A DNA stretch of 64,000 bases from Craurococcus roseus. GTDB taxonomy: Bacteria; Pseudomonadota; Alphaproteobacteria; Acetobacterales; Acetobacteraceae. The notes under the pieces were generated by a model that saw only the letters and a list, made by a program, of their open reading frames with translations, did not search any database and was not told the DNA's origin. Below are positions 1 through 11,367 of the stretch, piece after piece (position 1 is the first letter of the stretch; each line of letters starts with the position of its first letter). A program made the translations under genes and the position numbers. The stretch spans positions 67,931-131,930 of the forward strand of contig NZ_BAAAFZ010000028.1 of assembly GCF_039523795.1 (NCBI RefSeq), in the 5' to 3' direction.

Positions 1-126
1 GGCGCCGAAGCCGAGCATTCGTCCGAAAGCGGCAAAAGACGACCGAGGACCAGCCAGGCGAACAGCGCACCCCGGGTACGCCGCGAAGGGCCGGCCGGAG
101 CCGAAACTTTTGTCCGGAAGCCGCTT

Positions 127-154
127 GAGCCGGCGAGGCGGAGCCGGCGAGGCG
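127..154. repeat. 14-bp perfect tandem duplication
   Basis: GAGCCGGCGAGGCG occurs twice back to back in the leader in front of cbpA. Both copies are exact. It is probably simple slippage; no function is evident. Confidence 0.6.
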
Positions 155-215
155 GCGCCGGAGCGGCGGCCGTGCCGGGCCACCGGCCTCCGCGCGGGAT
201 GAAGGACGGGTCGCA

Positions 216-1157
216 ATGGACGATCCTTACAAGATACTGGGCGTCGAGCGCACCGCCTCCGCGGACGAGATCCGCAAGGCCTATCGCACTCTCGCCAAGC
301 GCTGGCACCCGGACACCAACCCGGACAAGCCGGAGGCCGAAGCGCGCTTCAAGGCGGTCAGCGCCGCCTACGCCCTGTTGTCCGATCCCGACCAGCGCGC
401 CCGCTTCGACCGCGGCGAGATCGACGCCTCCGGTGCCGAACGCGCCCCGCCTCCTCCCCCGGGCGCCGGCGGCGGGTGGCGAGACTGGGCCGACGCCCCG
501 GGCGGCGCCCGCTACCGCTCCTCCGCGGGCGGCTTCGGCGATTACTTCGACGAGTCCGACCTGGAAGACTTCCTGTCCCGCGCCTTCGGCGGCGCGGCCG
601 GAGGGCGCGGCGGCGCCCCGCGCGGCCCGAGGCGCGGCGCCGACGTGCGGGCGTCCTTGCAGGTGTCCTTCCTCGACGCGGCGCGCGGCGCCTCGCGCGA
701 AGTCACGCTGCCGGACGGCCGCGCCGTGCGCCTTTCCATCCCCAAAGGCGCCGAAACCGGCACTGTGCTCCGCCTCGCCGGCCAAGGGATGCCCGGCACC
801 GGCGAGGGCGCCCCGGCGGGCGACCTCCTGGCCGTGCTCGAAGTCCAGCCGCACCGCTTCTTCCGCCGCGAAGGCAACGACATCGTGGTCGACCTTCCCG
901 TGACGCTGAAGGAAGCGGTGCTCGGCGCCAGGGTGGAGGTGCCCACGGTGGACGGCCCGGTGACGCTGACCGTCCCGCCCCGCTCGGGCGAGGGCACGCG
1001 CCTCCGCCTGCGCGGACGCGGCGTGAACGGCGGCCACCAATACGTTGTCCTCAAACCAATTCTCCCGACCGAACCGGAGCCCGAGTTGGAGGAGTTCCTG
1101 AAACGTTGGGCCTCGCGCGACGCGCGCGACCCCCGCGCCGGGATGCTCGCGCCATGA
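216..1157 (+). CDS. cbpA: DnaJ-type co-chaperone, CbpA class
   Basis: Cytosolic Hsp40 co-chaperone that should stimulate DnaK ATPase and deliver substrates. The 313-residue protein has an N-terminal J domain (about 4-68) with the HPD signature at 31-33, a Pro/Gly/Phe-rich linker (about 75-125), then the two C-terminal substrate-binding domains. It lacks the CxxCxGxG zinc-finger repeats of true DnaJ, which is what places it in the CbpA/DnaJ-B class. The ATG is preceded by AAGGA at 202-206. Its stop overlaps the next ATG (ATGA, 1154-1157), and the next gene is CbpM-like, the known CbpA modulator, which supports the assignment. Confidence 0.9.
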   Translation: MDDPYKILGVERTASADEIRKAYRTLAKRWHPDTNPDKPEAEARFKAVSAAYALLSDPDQRARFDRGEIDASGAERAPPPPPGAGGGWRDWADAPGGARYRSSAGGFGDYFDESDLEDFLSRAFGGAAGGRGGAPRGPRRGADVRASLQVSFLDAARGASREVTLPDGRAVRLSIPKGAETGTVLRLAGQGMPGTGEGAPAGDLLAVLEVQPHRFFRREGNDIVVDLPVTLKEAVLGARVEVPTVDGPVTLTVPPRSGEGTRLRLRGRGVNGGHQYVVLKPILPTEPEPELEEFLKRWASRDARDPRAGMLAP

Positions 1158-1486
1158 TCGCGCTGGAAACGGTGGCCGAGCGCTTCCCGCAGCTCGCGCC
1201 CGACGAGCTGACGCTTTGGATCCAGCGCCGTTGGGTCCGCGCCGAGCGCGGCCCGGACGGTGCGTGGCGCCTGACCGAGATGGACGTGGCCCGCGTCGGC
1301 CTCCTGGTGGAACTCCGCGTCACCTTGGAGGTGACGGAGGACCTGATCCCGCTCGTGCTGTCGCTCATCGACCAGCTCTACGACGCCCGCCGCGCCGTCC
1401 GCGCCCTCCTCGCCGCCCTGGACGAGCAGCCGGCGGAGGTGCGCCGGGCGGTGCTGGCAGCGGCGCGGCAGGAACCGCACAGGTGA
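1154..1486 (+). CDS. cbpM: CbpM-like chaperone modulator
   Basis: A 110-residue protein coupled to cbpA by an ATGA overlap. It has the character of CbpM, a MerR-like helical protein that binds the J domain of CbpA and inhibits it: an N-terminal helix-turn-helix-like part containing WIQRRWV near residue 22, then a long helical C-terminus rich in Leu, Val and Arg. The identification rests mainly on size, the HTH-like start and position after cbpA. A MerR-family regulator is the alternative, but nothing suggests a separate DNA-binding role. Confidence 0.75.
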   Translation: MIALETVAERFPQLAPDELTLWIQRRWVRAERGPDGAWRLTEMDVARVGLLVELRVTLEVTEDLIPLVLSLIDQLYDARRAVRALLAALDEQPAEVRRAVLAAARQEPHR

Positions 1487-1529
1487 CGCCGCCCGCGAGG
1501 CGCCGCGACGGCAGAACCGCAGGCACGGT

Positions 1530-1775
1530 CCGCGGCCCGGCCCGTCGCTCGACGGTGAATCGCGCCTCCGCGGCGCCGGACCAGCAGCGCCGCCGACGCG
1601 TGCGGTCGCCCCGGGCGGCGGGCCGAGCCCGCGGCAAGACGCATACGTTGGCTGTGGGCCGCGCCTCCGCGGCAATGGACCAGCGTCTCCCCCGCCTGCG
1701 GTCGCTCCCGCCGACGGGCTTGGTCCGCGGCGCGGCCTACCCCTTCACGGTGGACCGCACCTCCGCCGCGATGGA
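1530..1775. repeat. Degenerate tandem repeat, period about 96-99 bp, three copies
   Basis: The core CGCCTCCGCGGC (or CACCTCCGCCGC) followed by a GGACC element recurs at 1563, 1662 and 1758, that is 99 and 96 bp apart. Flanking similarity includes GGTCCGCGGC-type blocks before the core and TGCGGTCGC-type blocks after it. The third copy is the 3' coding end of the PAP2 gene on the minus strand, so copies one and two look like duplicated, decayed extensions of that gene's C-terminus. Confidence 0.6.
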
Positions 1776-2336
1776 CCGGAGCGCCGCCTCCGCGTGCAGC
1801 TTGGTGCCGTGCAGCGTCAGCACCGCGATGAGCGACACGGCGGCCACGACCGCCATCCCGGCGCGACCGCGGCCGGCGGACCGCACCTCCTCCTCGGCCC
1901 GGCGCGGCCCGGCCAGCCAGGCGAGCGCCAGGACGCCGGCCATTCCCACCGCGCCGCCGACCAGCACGTCGGCCATGCTGTGGTACCGCAGCGCCCAACG
2001 GCTGAAGCCGAACAGCGCGCCGAACGCCGCGCCGGCGAACAAGGCGACCGCCAGCCGCGAGGCGAAGCGCCGGGCGACCAGCGTCGCCAGGCCGGCGTAC
2101 ACCACGATGCCGGCGGCGGTGTGCCCGCTCGGGTTACCCAGGCCCCTGATCGAGCCGGAGCCCAAGACCACAAAGACCATGAGCTTAAGCACCAGCATCG
2201 CCGCGAAGGTGCCGGTGACGGCCAGGGTCCAGGCGATGGCCTCGCGGCGCTTGCCGACCAGCGCCAGGGACAGCGTGACCAGGCCCGTCAACGGCAGCAG
2301 GACGCCGAGGTCAGCGAAATCGGTGAGGAAGTGCAT
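1737..2336 (-). CDS. PAP2-superfamily membrane phosphatase
   Basis: Integral-membrane lipid phosphatase of 199 residues. Two PAP2 signature motifs are visible: NPSGHTA at 68-74 (PSGH 69-72) and SR-x5-H-x3-D spanning Ser112 to Asp123 (His119). About five or six hydrophobic segments surround them, putting the active site at the periplasmic face. Family members dephosphorylate phosphatidic acid, phosphatidylglycerol phosphate or undecaprenyl pyrophosphate; the substrate cannot be read here. The Arg-rich tail is soluble and ends inside a tandem repeat. The gene stands alone, divergent from nothing obvious and downstream of ispDF on the same strand by 120 bp. Confidence 0.85.
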   Translation of the reverse strand: MHFLTDFADLGVLLPLTGLVTLSLALVGKRREAIAWTLAVTGTFAAMLVLKLMVFVVLGSGSIRGLGNPSGHTAAGIVVYAGLATLVARRFASRLAVALFAGAAFGALFGFSRWALRYHSMADVLVGGAVGMAGVLALAWLAGPRRAEEEVRSAGRGRAGMAVVAAVSLIAVLTLHGTKLHAEAALRSIAAEVRSTVKG

Positions 2337-2456
2337 GGCCGCCCCGTACCACGGCCGTGCCGCCGCGTCGGCTTACGAACCGGTCACGGTTATAACGATC
2401 CGTCTGGCGGTTACCGGCGGGCTCGACCGTTCCGCGTTCACGGGAACGGGCCGCCG

Positions 2457-3617
2457 CTACCCAGGCGGCAGCAGCAGCATCGCCGCCGCCTGCGCCGCGA
2501 TGCCCTCGCCGCGCCCCGTGAAGCCCAGCCGCTCGGTGGTGGTGGCCTTCACGCCGATCCGCGACGGTTCCACGCCCAGCAACTCCGCGAGCCGCGCCTG
2601 CATGGCGTCCCGGTGCGGCCCGACCTTCGGCCGTTCGCAAAGCAGAGTCACGTCGGCGTTCGCCAGCACCCCGCCGCGGTCCGCGATCCGCGCCGCGGCG
2701 TGGCGCAGGAACCGGGCGCTGTCCGCGTCCTTCCAGCGCATCTCGCTCGGCGGGAAATGCCGCCCGATGTCGCCCTCGGCCAAGGCCCCGTAGATCGCGT
2801 CGCAAAGGGCGTGGATGCCGACATCGGCGTCCGAATGCCCGTCCAGCCCGAACTCGCAGGGCACGCGGACACCGCACAGCACCATCGGCCGCCCGGCCGC
2901 AATCCGGTGCACGTCGAAGCCGGTGCCGACCCGCGGCATCAGCCCGGCGGACAGGCCCGCCGCCACCCGGGAAAGATCCTCGGGGAAGGTGATCTTCACG
3001 TTGCTTTCCGATCCCTCCACCAGCGCCACCGCCCCACCCACCGCTTCCAGGATCCCCGCGTCGTCCGTCGCCTCGCCCGGGGCGGCGCGGTGCGCGGCCA
3101 GCAACTCGGGGAAGCGGAAGGCCTGTGGCGTTTGCGCCCGCCACAAGCCCTCGCGAGGCACGGTGGAAACGATCCGCCCCGACGCGTCGCCCCGCTTCAA
3201 GGTGTCCGTCACGCGTTGCGCCGGGATGGCGCCCGGCGCTTCGGCCAGCGCCGCCAGCAGCCGCGCCACTGTCCCCGCCGGTACCACCGGCCGCGCCGCG
3301 TCGTGCACCAGCACCGCGTCGGCGGCCGGCCCGGCGGAGGCGAGCGCCTCCAGCCCCGCGCGCACGCTCCGCTGCCGCGTGTCGCCGCCCGGCACCGGCG
3401 CGAGCACGCCGGGCAGCCCGTCGAGCAGCGCCGCCACCCGCGCTTCCTCGCCGGGGGCGCAGACGGGGAGGAGGCGTTCCACCAACCCGTCCCGCAGCAG
3501 CGCCTCCGCTGCGTGGCGGAGCACCGGACGGCCGAGCAGGGGCAGGTACTGCTTGGGCGCGTCGGCGCCGAACCGGGCGCCGCGGCCGGCGGCCATCAGG
3601 AGGGCGGAAACCTGCAT
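2457..3617 (-). CDS. ispDF: Bifunctional IspD/IspF enzyme of the MEP pathway
   Basis: Makes 4-diphosphocytidyl-methylerythritol and then cyclises it to methylerythritol cyclodiphosphate for isoprenoid synthesis. Residues 1-225 are the cytidylyltransferase, with the nucleotide-binding start LLMAAGRGARFG at 6-17. Residues about 228-386 are the cyclodiphosphate synthase, with zinc ligands in GFDVH (233-237) and HSDAD (261-265). The 386-residue fusion is characteristic of alphaproteobacteria. It is divergent from dusB with a 98-bp intergenic gap, an arrangement also common in this class. Confidence 0.96.
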   Translation of the reverse strand: MQVSALLMAAGRGARFGADAPKQYLPLLGRPVLRHAAEALLRDGLVERLLPVCAPGEEARVAALLDGLPGVLAPVPGGDTRQRSVRAGLEALASAGPAADAVLVHDAARPVVPAGTVARLLAALAEAPGAIPAQRVTDTLKRGDASGRIVSTVPREGLWRAQTPQAFRFPELLAAHRAAPGEATDDAGILEAVGGAVALVEGSESNVKITFPEDLSRVAAGLSAGLMPRVGTGFDVHRIAAGRPMVLCGVRVPCEFGLDGHSDADVGIHALCDAIYGALAEGDIGRHFPPSEMRWKDADSARFLRHAAARIADRGGVLANADVTLLCERPKVGPHRDAMQARLAELLGVEPSRIGVKATTTERLGFTGRGEGIAAQAAAMLLLPPG

Positions 3618-3715
3618 GGGCGCGGGGTCTAGCGGCCCTTCGCTGCTCGGAACAGTGGCTTGTTGCGCGATGCCGTGTTGCGCCGCCGCCGCAGGTCGCG
3701 TAGTTTGCCCAAATC

Positions 3716-4843
3716 ATGAGCATCGCTGCGCCCGCAACTCCAGCGGCGGCTGGTTCTTCGGTTCCCGCCCTGCGGCCGATCGACCTCGGCGGCGGCGTGC
3801 GGATCGCAACACCCGTGTACCTCGCGCCGATGTCGGGCGTGACCGACCTGCCGTTCCGGCGCCTCGCCCGGCGCCTCGGCACCGGCATGGTGGTCAGCGA
3901 GATGATCGCCAGCCAAGCCATGGTCCGCGAGAACCGGCAGACCTTGAAGATGGCCGAGGTGGACGGCTTCGGAGCGCCCTCCGCCGTGCAACTCGCCGGC
4001 TGCGACCCGGAGGTGATGGCCGACGCCGCGCGGCTCGCCGTGGACCGCGGCGCCGCGGTGGTGGACATCAATTTCGGCTGCCCGGTGAAGAAGGTCGCGG
4101 TCGGCCAGCAGGCCGGCAGCGCCCTGATGCGCGACGAGATCCGCGCCGCCCGCATCCTGGAAGCGACGGTGCGCGCCGTCCCGGACGTGCCGGTGACGCT
4201 GAAGATGCGGATGGGTTGGGACCATTCGAACCTGAACGCCCCGGTGCTCGCCCGCGTGGCCGAGGGATCCGGCATCCGCCTCGTGACCGTCCACGGCCGC
4301 ACGCGCCAGCAGCTCTACACCGGCACCGCCGATTGGGATTTCGTCCGGAAGGTGAAGGACGCCGTCCGCATCCCGGTGCTGGTCAACGGCGACATACTGA
4401 CGCCCGAAGGCGCGGCCGAGGCGCTCCGCCGCTCCGGCGCGGACGGGGTCATGCTGGGGCGCGGCTGCTACGGCCGCCCTTGGTTCCCGCGCCAGGTGGC
4501 GGAGCACCTCGCCACCGGCCGCGCGGCCGCCGAGCCCGCGCTGGCCGAGCAGCTCGCGGTGCTGCTGGAGCACCTCCGGGACATGCTGTCCCACCACGGC
4601 ACCGTCACCGGCCTCCGCTTGGCCCGCAAGCACGTCGCTTGGTACTCCAAGGGCCTGCCCGGATCGGCGGAGTTCCGCGCGCGGGTCAACACGCTGGACG
4701 ACGCGCCGGCCGTGGAAGCGCTGATCGAAGGCTTCTACCGCCCCTTGCTGGACCAGGGCCTGGAAGCGGCGCGCGCCGCCTTCCACGCGCGCGGCGTGTC
4801 GAAGGAGGCCGAAGGCGCCGCGGCGGGGAGGCTGGCCGCGTGA
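3716..4843 (+). CDS. dusB: tRNA-dihydrouridine synthase (DusB/NifR3)
   Basis: FMN enzyme that reduces uridines in tRNA D-loops using NADPH. The 375-residue protein has a TIM-barrel start with LAPMSGVTD at 36-44 and the Dus signature NFGCP at 119-123 followed by Lys-Lys; the later MLGRGCYGRPW segment binds flavin phosphate. It opens the nitrogen-regulation operon, as nifR3 does in Rhodobacter and Azospirillum, and its stop overlaps the GTG of ntrB (GTGA at 4840-4843), indicating translational coupling. Confidence 0.95.
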   Translation: MSIAAPATPAAAGSSVPALRPIDLGGGVRIATPVYLAPMSGVTDLPFRRLARRLGTGMVVSEMIASQAMVRENRQTLKMAEVDGFGAPSAVQLAGCDPEVMADAARLAVDRGAAVVDINFGCPVKKVAVGQQAGSALMRDEIRAARILEATVRAVPDVPVTLKMRMGWDHSNLNAPVLARVAEGSGIRLVTVHGRTRQQLYTGTADWDFVRKVKDAVRIPVLVNGDILTPEGAAEALRRSGADGVMLGRGCYGRPWFPRQVAEHLATGRAAAEPALAEQLAVLLEHLRDMLSHHGTVTGLRLARKHVAWYSKGLPGSAEFRARVNTLDDAPAVEALIEGFYRPLLDQGLEAARAAFHARGVSKEAEGAAAGRLAA

Positions 4844-6044
4844 CGGCGGGCGCGCTCGCCGCCAAGGCGCGCGGCCCTCGCCCCGCGGCGGCGACCGCCG
4901 CGCCCGTCACCGTGCCCGGCGCCTCGGCCATCCTGTCGTCGCTCCCGACCCCCACGGTGGTGCTCGACGGCGAGAACCGCTTCCGCTTCGCCAACTCGGC
5001 CGCGGAGGGCTTCTTCGGCTTGTCCGCGCCCTCCCTCGCGGCGCTCGCCTTGGCCGACCTGCTCCCCGAAGACGGGCGGCTATTCGCCTTGTTGGCGCAG
5101 GTGCGGGCGCACGACGCGCCGGTGTCGGACCACGACTTGGTGCTGGAAAGCCCGCGGTTGCAACGCCGCGGCGTAGTGTCGGCGCACGGCGCCCCGTTCC
5201 CCGACCTGCCGGGCGGGGTGGTGCTCACCTTGCAGGACGGCTCCACGGCGCGGATGCTCGGCCGGCAGCAAGACTTCCTCGGCGCGGCGCGCGGCGCTTC
5301 TGCCATGGCCGCCATGCTGGCGCACGAAGTGAAGAACCCGCTGTCCGGCATCCGCGGCGCGGCGCAGCTTCTCGAACAGGGCGCCTCGGAGGGCGACCGC
5401 GAGCTGTGCCAGCTCATACAGGACGAAGTGGATCGCATCCGCGGCCTGGTGGACCGGATGGACATGTTCTCCGACCGGCCGGTGGAGCTGGAGCCGGTGA
5501 ACATCCACCAGGCGCTGGACCACGTGAAGCGCGTCGCGCAGAACGGTTTCGCCGCGCACCTGCGGATCGTCGAGGAGTACGACCCTTCGCTCCCGCCCGT
5601 CTGGGGCAACCGCGACCTGCTGGTGCAGATCCTGCTGAACCTGGTGAAGAACGCCGCCGAGGCCGCGGCGGCGGAAGGGCGCGCGGCCGAGGGCCGCGGC
5701 GAGATCGCGCTGTCCACCGCCTACCACCACGGGGTGCGGATCGCCGTGCCCGGCAGCAAGGAGCGGATGCACCTCCCGCTCGTGGTGAGCGTGCGCGACG
5801 ACGGGCCGGGCATCCCCGACGCGGTGCGCGCCACCCTGTTCGAGCCTTTCGTTTCGACCAAGCGCGGCGGGCAGGGGCTGGGACTCGCCCTCGTCGCCAA
5901 GCTGGTGGCGGACCAGGGCGGCTTGATAGAGTGCGACAGCCGGCCCGGCCGCACCGTGTTCCGCCTGCTGCTGGCCATGCCGCCGGCGCGGGGCGGCGCC
6001 AAAGGCCGCGGCGGGTCCAGGGCCGGCGACGGGGGAGGGGCGCG

Positions 6045-6048
<4 letters not shown>
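4840..6048 (+). CDS. ntrB: Nitrogen-sensing histidine kinase NtrB
   Basis: Cytosolic sensor kinase/phosphatase that sets NtrC phosphorylation according to PII (GlnB/GlnK) binding. The 402-residue protein has an N-terminal PAS domain (about 30-140), the H-box AHEVKNPL with His162, the N-box NLVKNAAEA and G-boxes DDGPGIPD and GQGLGLALV. The GTG start at 4840 overlaps the dusB stop; upstream extension of the frame runs only through dusB. No membrane segment is present, as expected for NtrB. NtrC follows with a further overlap. Confidence 0.95.
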
Positions 6049-7492
<1,444 letters not shown>

Positions 7493-7493
<1 letters not shown>

Positions 7494-9937
7494 TGGGCGT
7501 CGTGCGGCGCTACGTCCTCGGCGGCGGCCTGCGCCGGGGCGCCGCCGCGCCCTCCACGCCGCCGCCACCCGGGGAGGCGCCGGCCGCAGCCGCGCCGCGG
7601 GGCGGGTTGGGCGCGAGGATCGCCGACCTGATGCTCGGGCGCGGCATGACCCTGGGCCTCGCGCTGGGCGCGCTGGTGCTCGGCGTCGCCACCTTCTCCG
7701 TGCTGTCGAACGGCAGCCCTTTCGGCCCGCGCCGCGACGGCGTCGTGGTCGCCATGGTGCTGGTCAACCTCGCGGTGCTTCTGCTGCTGGGCGCGTCGTT
7801 GGCCGGCCGTCTGGTGCGGGTGTGGGCGGAGCGCCGCCGCGGCTCCGCCGGCTCGCGCCTCCACGTCCGGCTGGTGCTCCTCTTCAGCGGCGTCGCGGTG
7901 GTGCCGGCGTTGCTGGTCGCCGGCTTCGCCGCGCTGTTCTTCAACCTCGGCATCGAGACCTGGTTCAGCGACCGCGTCCGCACCGCCCTGGAAGCCAGCC
8001 TCCAGGCCAGCCGCGGCTACCTGGAGGAGCACCGCAACACCATCCGCGGCGACGCGCTCGCCATGGCGGCGGACCTGTCGCGCACCCGCGTGCTGCTGCC
8101 CGACAACGGCATCGCTTTCGCCCGCGTGCTGGCCACCCACACCACGCTCCGCAACCTGACCGAGGCGGTGGTGTTCGACCCCGCGACGCAGCGGGTGATC
8201 GCCAACTCCGGCTACACCACGTCCTTCACCCTCGACCCGCCGGGCGAGGACGCCATAGCCGACGCCCGCCTCGGCGACGTGGCGGTGATCCCCAGCGGGG
8301 AGCGGGTCCGGGCGCTGGTGTCGCTCGACTTCGGGCAGGGGTGGATGCTGCTGATCGGCCGGCCGCTCGACGCCACCGTGCTGACGCACCAGCAATCGGT
8401 GGAGCAGGCGGTCGCGCAGTACGTGGAGCTGGACCGCAACCGCTCCGGCTTGCAGATCACCTTCGTGATGATCTTCGCCATCGCGGCGCTGCTGGTGCTG
8501 ATGGCGGCGGTGCTGATCGGCCTCGTGCTGGCTAACCAGCTCGCGCGGCCGATCGGCCGGTTGATCGTGGCTGCGGAGCGGGTGCGGGGCGGCGACCTGT
8601 CCACCCGCGTCCAGGAGGGCTCGGCGGACGACGAGGTCGCCAGCCTGTCCCGGGCCTTCAACCGCATGACCAACCAGCTCGCGGCGCAGCGCGGCGAGCT
8701 GATGCAAGCCTACCGCCAGATCGACGAACGGCGGCGCTTCACGGAAACGGTCCTCGCCGGCGTGTCGGCCGGCGTGGTCGGCCTCGACACCGAGGGCCGG
8801 ATCAACCTGCCGAACCGCCGCGCGAGCGAGCTGCTCGGCCTGGACCTGGACGCCGCCATCGGCCTGCCGCTCGCTTCCCTCGTGCCGGAGTTTGCGCCGT
8901 TGCTGGCCGCGGTGCATGGCGGCGGCGCCGCGACTCCGGAGAAGGCCCGCACCGCCGAAATCCGGATCGGCGCCCCTTCGAACCGCCGCACCCTGCTGGC
9001 CCGCATCGGCGTCGAGTTGCAGGCCGGGGCGGGCGGCGGCGGGCGCGAGGTCACAGGCTACGTCCTCACCTTCGACGACATCACCGAATTGCTGTCGGCG
9101 CAGCGCAAGGCGGCCTGGGCCGACGTGGCGCGGCGCATCGCGCACGAGATCAAGAACCCGCTCACGCCCATCCAGCTCTCGGCGGAGCGGCTGAAGCGCC
9201 GCTACCTCAAGGAGATCCAGTCCGACCCGGAGACCTTCAAGGCATGCACCGACACCATCGTGCGGCAGGTCGGCGACATCGGGCGCATGGTGGACGAGTT
9301 CTCCGCCTTCGCCCGGATGCCGCAGCCGGTGATCCGGCCGGAGAACCTCGGGCAGCTGATCCGCGAGGCGCTGGTGCTGCAACGGGACGCGCACCCGGAG
9401 ATCGAGTACGTCATCTACCAGCCGGGCGCGGCGCCGGTGGTGCCCTGCGACCGCCGGCTGCTCAACCAGGCGCTGACGAACCTGTTGCACAACGCGGCGG
9501 ATGCCATCGCCATGCGCGTGGCGGCGGAGGCGATGGGCGCGCTGCAGCGCGCGCCGGGCGAGACCGTCGGACACATCACCGTGCGCGTGGCGCAAAAGCC
9601 GGACGCGGTGGAGATCGCCGTGGAGGACGACGGGATCGGCCTGCCGCAGGGCGACGAGCGCGACCGCCTCGCCGAACCTTACGTGACCCACAAGGCCAAG
9701 GGCACCGGGCTCGGCCTTGCCATCGTCAAGAAGATCATGGAGGACCACGGCGGGAAGCTCGGCCTCGAAGACGCCGCGGAAGGCAGCGGCGCGCGCGCGG
9801 TGCTGTCCCTCCCTTGGCGGCAGTCGCTCGACCGCGGCCCGCCCGGCGACGGCGACGGCGACGGCGGCGCGGTGCCGCCGGCGGAGGCCGAGACACACGA
9901 GAGCAGCATGATGAGGCGCGCGCAGCATGGCGCATGA
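7493..9937 (+). CDS. ntrY: Membrane sensor kinase NtrY
   Basis: Transmembrane histidine kinase partner of NtrX, linked in alphaproteobacteria to nitrogen, redox and envelope control. The 814-residue protein has about four membrane helices (near residues 50-70, 85-107, 130-150 and 325-350) flanking a periplasmic sensor region, a HAMP segment, a PAS domain, H-box AHEIKNPL, N-box NLLHNAADA and G-boxes DDGIGLP and GTGLGLAIV. I chose ATG 7493, which shares its A with the ntrC TGA; an in-frame TTG at 7490 is the alternative. Confidence 0.95.
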
Positions 9938-11360
9938 AGTATTGATCGTGGACGACGAGCCCGACATCCGGGCCCAGATCGAGGGCATCCTCGAAGACGA
10001 AGGCTTCGAAACGCGGGTCGCCCACAACAGCGACACGGCCCTCGCGGCCTTCCGGGCGCGGCGGCCGTCGCTCGTCGTCCTGGACATCTGGTTGCAGAAC
10101 TCGCGCCTGGACGGCCTCGGCATCCTCGGCGAGATGCTGCGGGAGGAGCCGCAGGTGCCCTGCGTGATGATCTCCGGGCACGGCACCATCGAAACCGCCG
10201 TCCGCGCCATCCAGCAGGGCGCCTACGACTTCATCGAGAAGCCGTTCAACTCCGACCGCCTGCTCCTGATAGTCAGCCGCGCGCTGGAAGCGGCCCGCCT
10301 CAAGCGCGAAAACAGCGAGCTGAAGCTGCGCGCCGGCGCCGAAACCGAGCTGGTGGGCAACTCGCAACCGATGGCGCAGCTCCGCGCCGCGATCGAGCGC
10401 GTGGCGCCCACCGGCAGCCGCGTGCTCATCACCGGCCCGGCTGGGTCCGGCAAGGAGGTGGCGGCGCGCATGATCCACGCCCGCAGCCGCCGCGCTGACG
10501 GGCCCTTCGTGGTGCTGAACTGCGCCACCCTGAACCCGGGCCGCTTCGAGGAGGAGCTTTTCGGCGTTGAATCGGCCGCCGCCGACTCCGCGGCCGCCCC
10601 GCGCCGCGCCGGCGTGCTGGAGCGCGCCCACGGCGGCACGCTGCTGCTGGACGAGGTGGCCGACATGCCGCTGGAAACCCAGGGCAAGATCGTCCGCGCC
10701 TTGCAAGAACAGGGCTTCGAGCGGGTCGGCGGCTCCTCGCGGGTGAAGGTGGACGTGCGGGTGCTGGCCACCACCAACCGCGACCTCCAGGCGGAGATCG
10801 CCGCCGGGCGCTTCCGCGAGGACCTTTATTACCGCTTGGCCGTGGTGCCGCTGCGCACGCCCGCGCTCCGCGAGAGGCGCGAAGACGTGCCGGCGCTGGC
10901 GCGGCACTTCATGGCGCGCTCCGCCGCGACCTCCGGGATGGCGGCGCGGGAGATCGGCGAGGACGCGCTGGCCGCGCTCCAGGCCTACGACTGGCCGGGC
11001 AACGTGCGGCAGCTCCGCAATCTGGTGGACTGGCTGCTCATCATGGCGCCGGGCGACGCGCGCGAGGCCATCCGCGCCGAGATGCTGCCGCCCGAGGTGG
11101 GGTCCGCGGCGCCGGCCATGCTCAAGCTCGACCGTTCGAGCGAGATCATGACGCTGCCCCTGCGCGACGCGCGCGAGCTGTTCGAGCGGCAATACCTCGA
11201 AGCGCAGTTGCTGCGCTTCGGCGGCAACATCAGCCGCACGGCGAACTTCGTGGGCATGGAGCGCAGCGCGCTGCACCGCAAGCTCAAGTTCCTCGGCGTC
11301 CACGCCGAGGACCGCGCGCCGGCGGCGGCCGCCCAGCCGGCCGCCAGCGCCAACCTTTGA
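9927..11360 (+). CDS. ntrX: Response regulator NtrX
   Basis: Receiver-AAA+-Fis regulator paired with NtrY. In 477 residues: receiver with Asp53, Walker A GPAGSGKE at 170-177, Walker B LLLDE near 239-243 and a C-terminal HTH (FVGMERSALHRKL). Where NtrC has GAFTGA, this protein has an Ala/Ser-rich stretch after LFGVES (about 211-226), so it probably cannot remodel sigma-54 holoenzyme and may act with sigma-70 or as a repressor, as reported for other alphaproteobacterial NtrX. The ATG lies inside the ntrY 3' end, an 11-bp overlap. Confidence 0.95.
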   Translation: MAHEVLIVDDEPDIRAQIEGILEDEGFETRVAHNSDTALAAFRARRPSLVVLDIWLQNSRLDGLGILGEMLREEPQVPCVMISGHGTIETAVRAIQQGAYDFIEKPFNSDRLLLIVSRALEAARLKRENSELKLRAGAETELVGNSQPMAQLRAAIERVAPTGSRVLITGPAGSGKEVAARMIHARSRRADGPFVVLNCATLNPGRFEEELFGVESAAADSAAAPRRAGVLERAHGGTLLLDEVADMPLETQGKIVRALQEQGFERVGGSSRVKVDVRVLATTNRDLQAEIAAGRFREDLYYRLAVVPLRTPALRERREDVPALARHFMARSAATSGMAAREIGEDALAALQAYDWPGNVRQLRNLVDWLLIMAPGDAREAIRAEMLPPEVGSAAPAMLKLDRSSEIMTLPLRDARELFERQYLEAQLLRFGGNISRTANFVGMERSALHRKLKFLGVHAEDRAPAAAAQPAASANL

Positions 11361-11367
11361 CCGGCAC

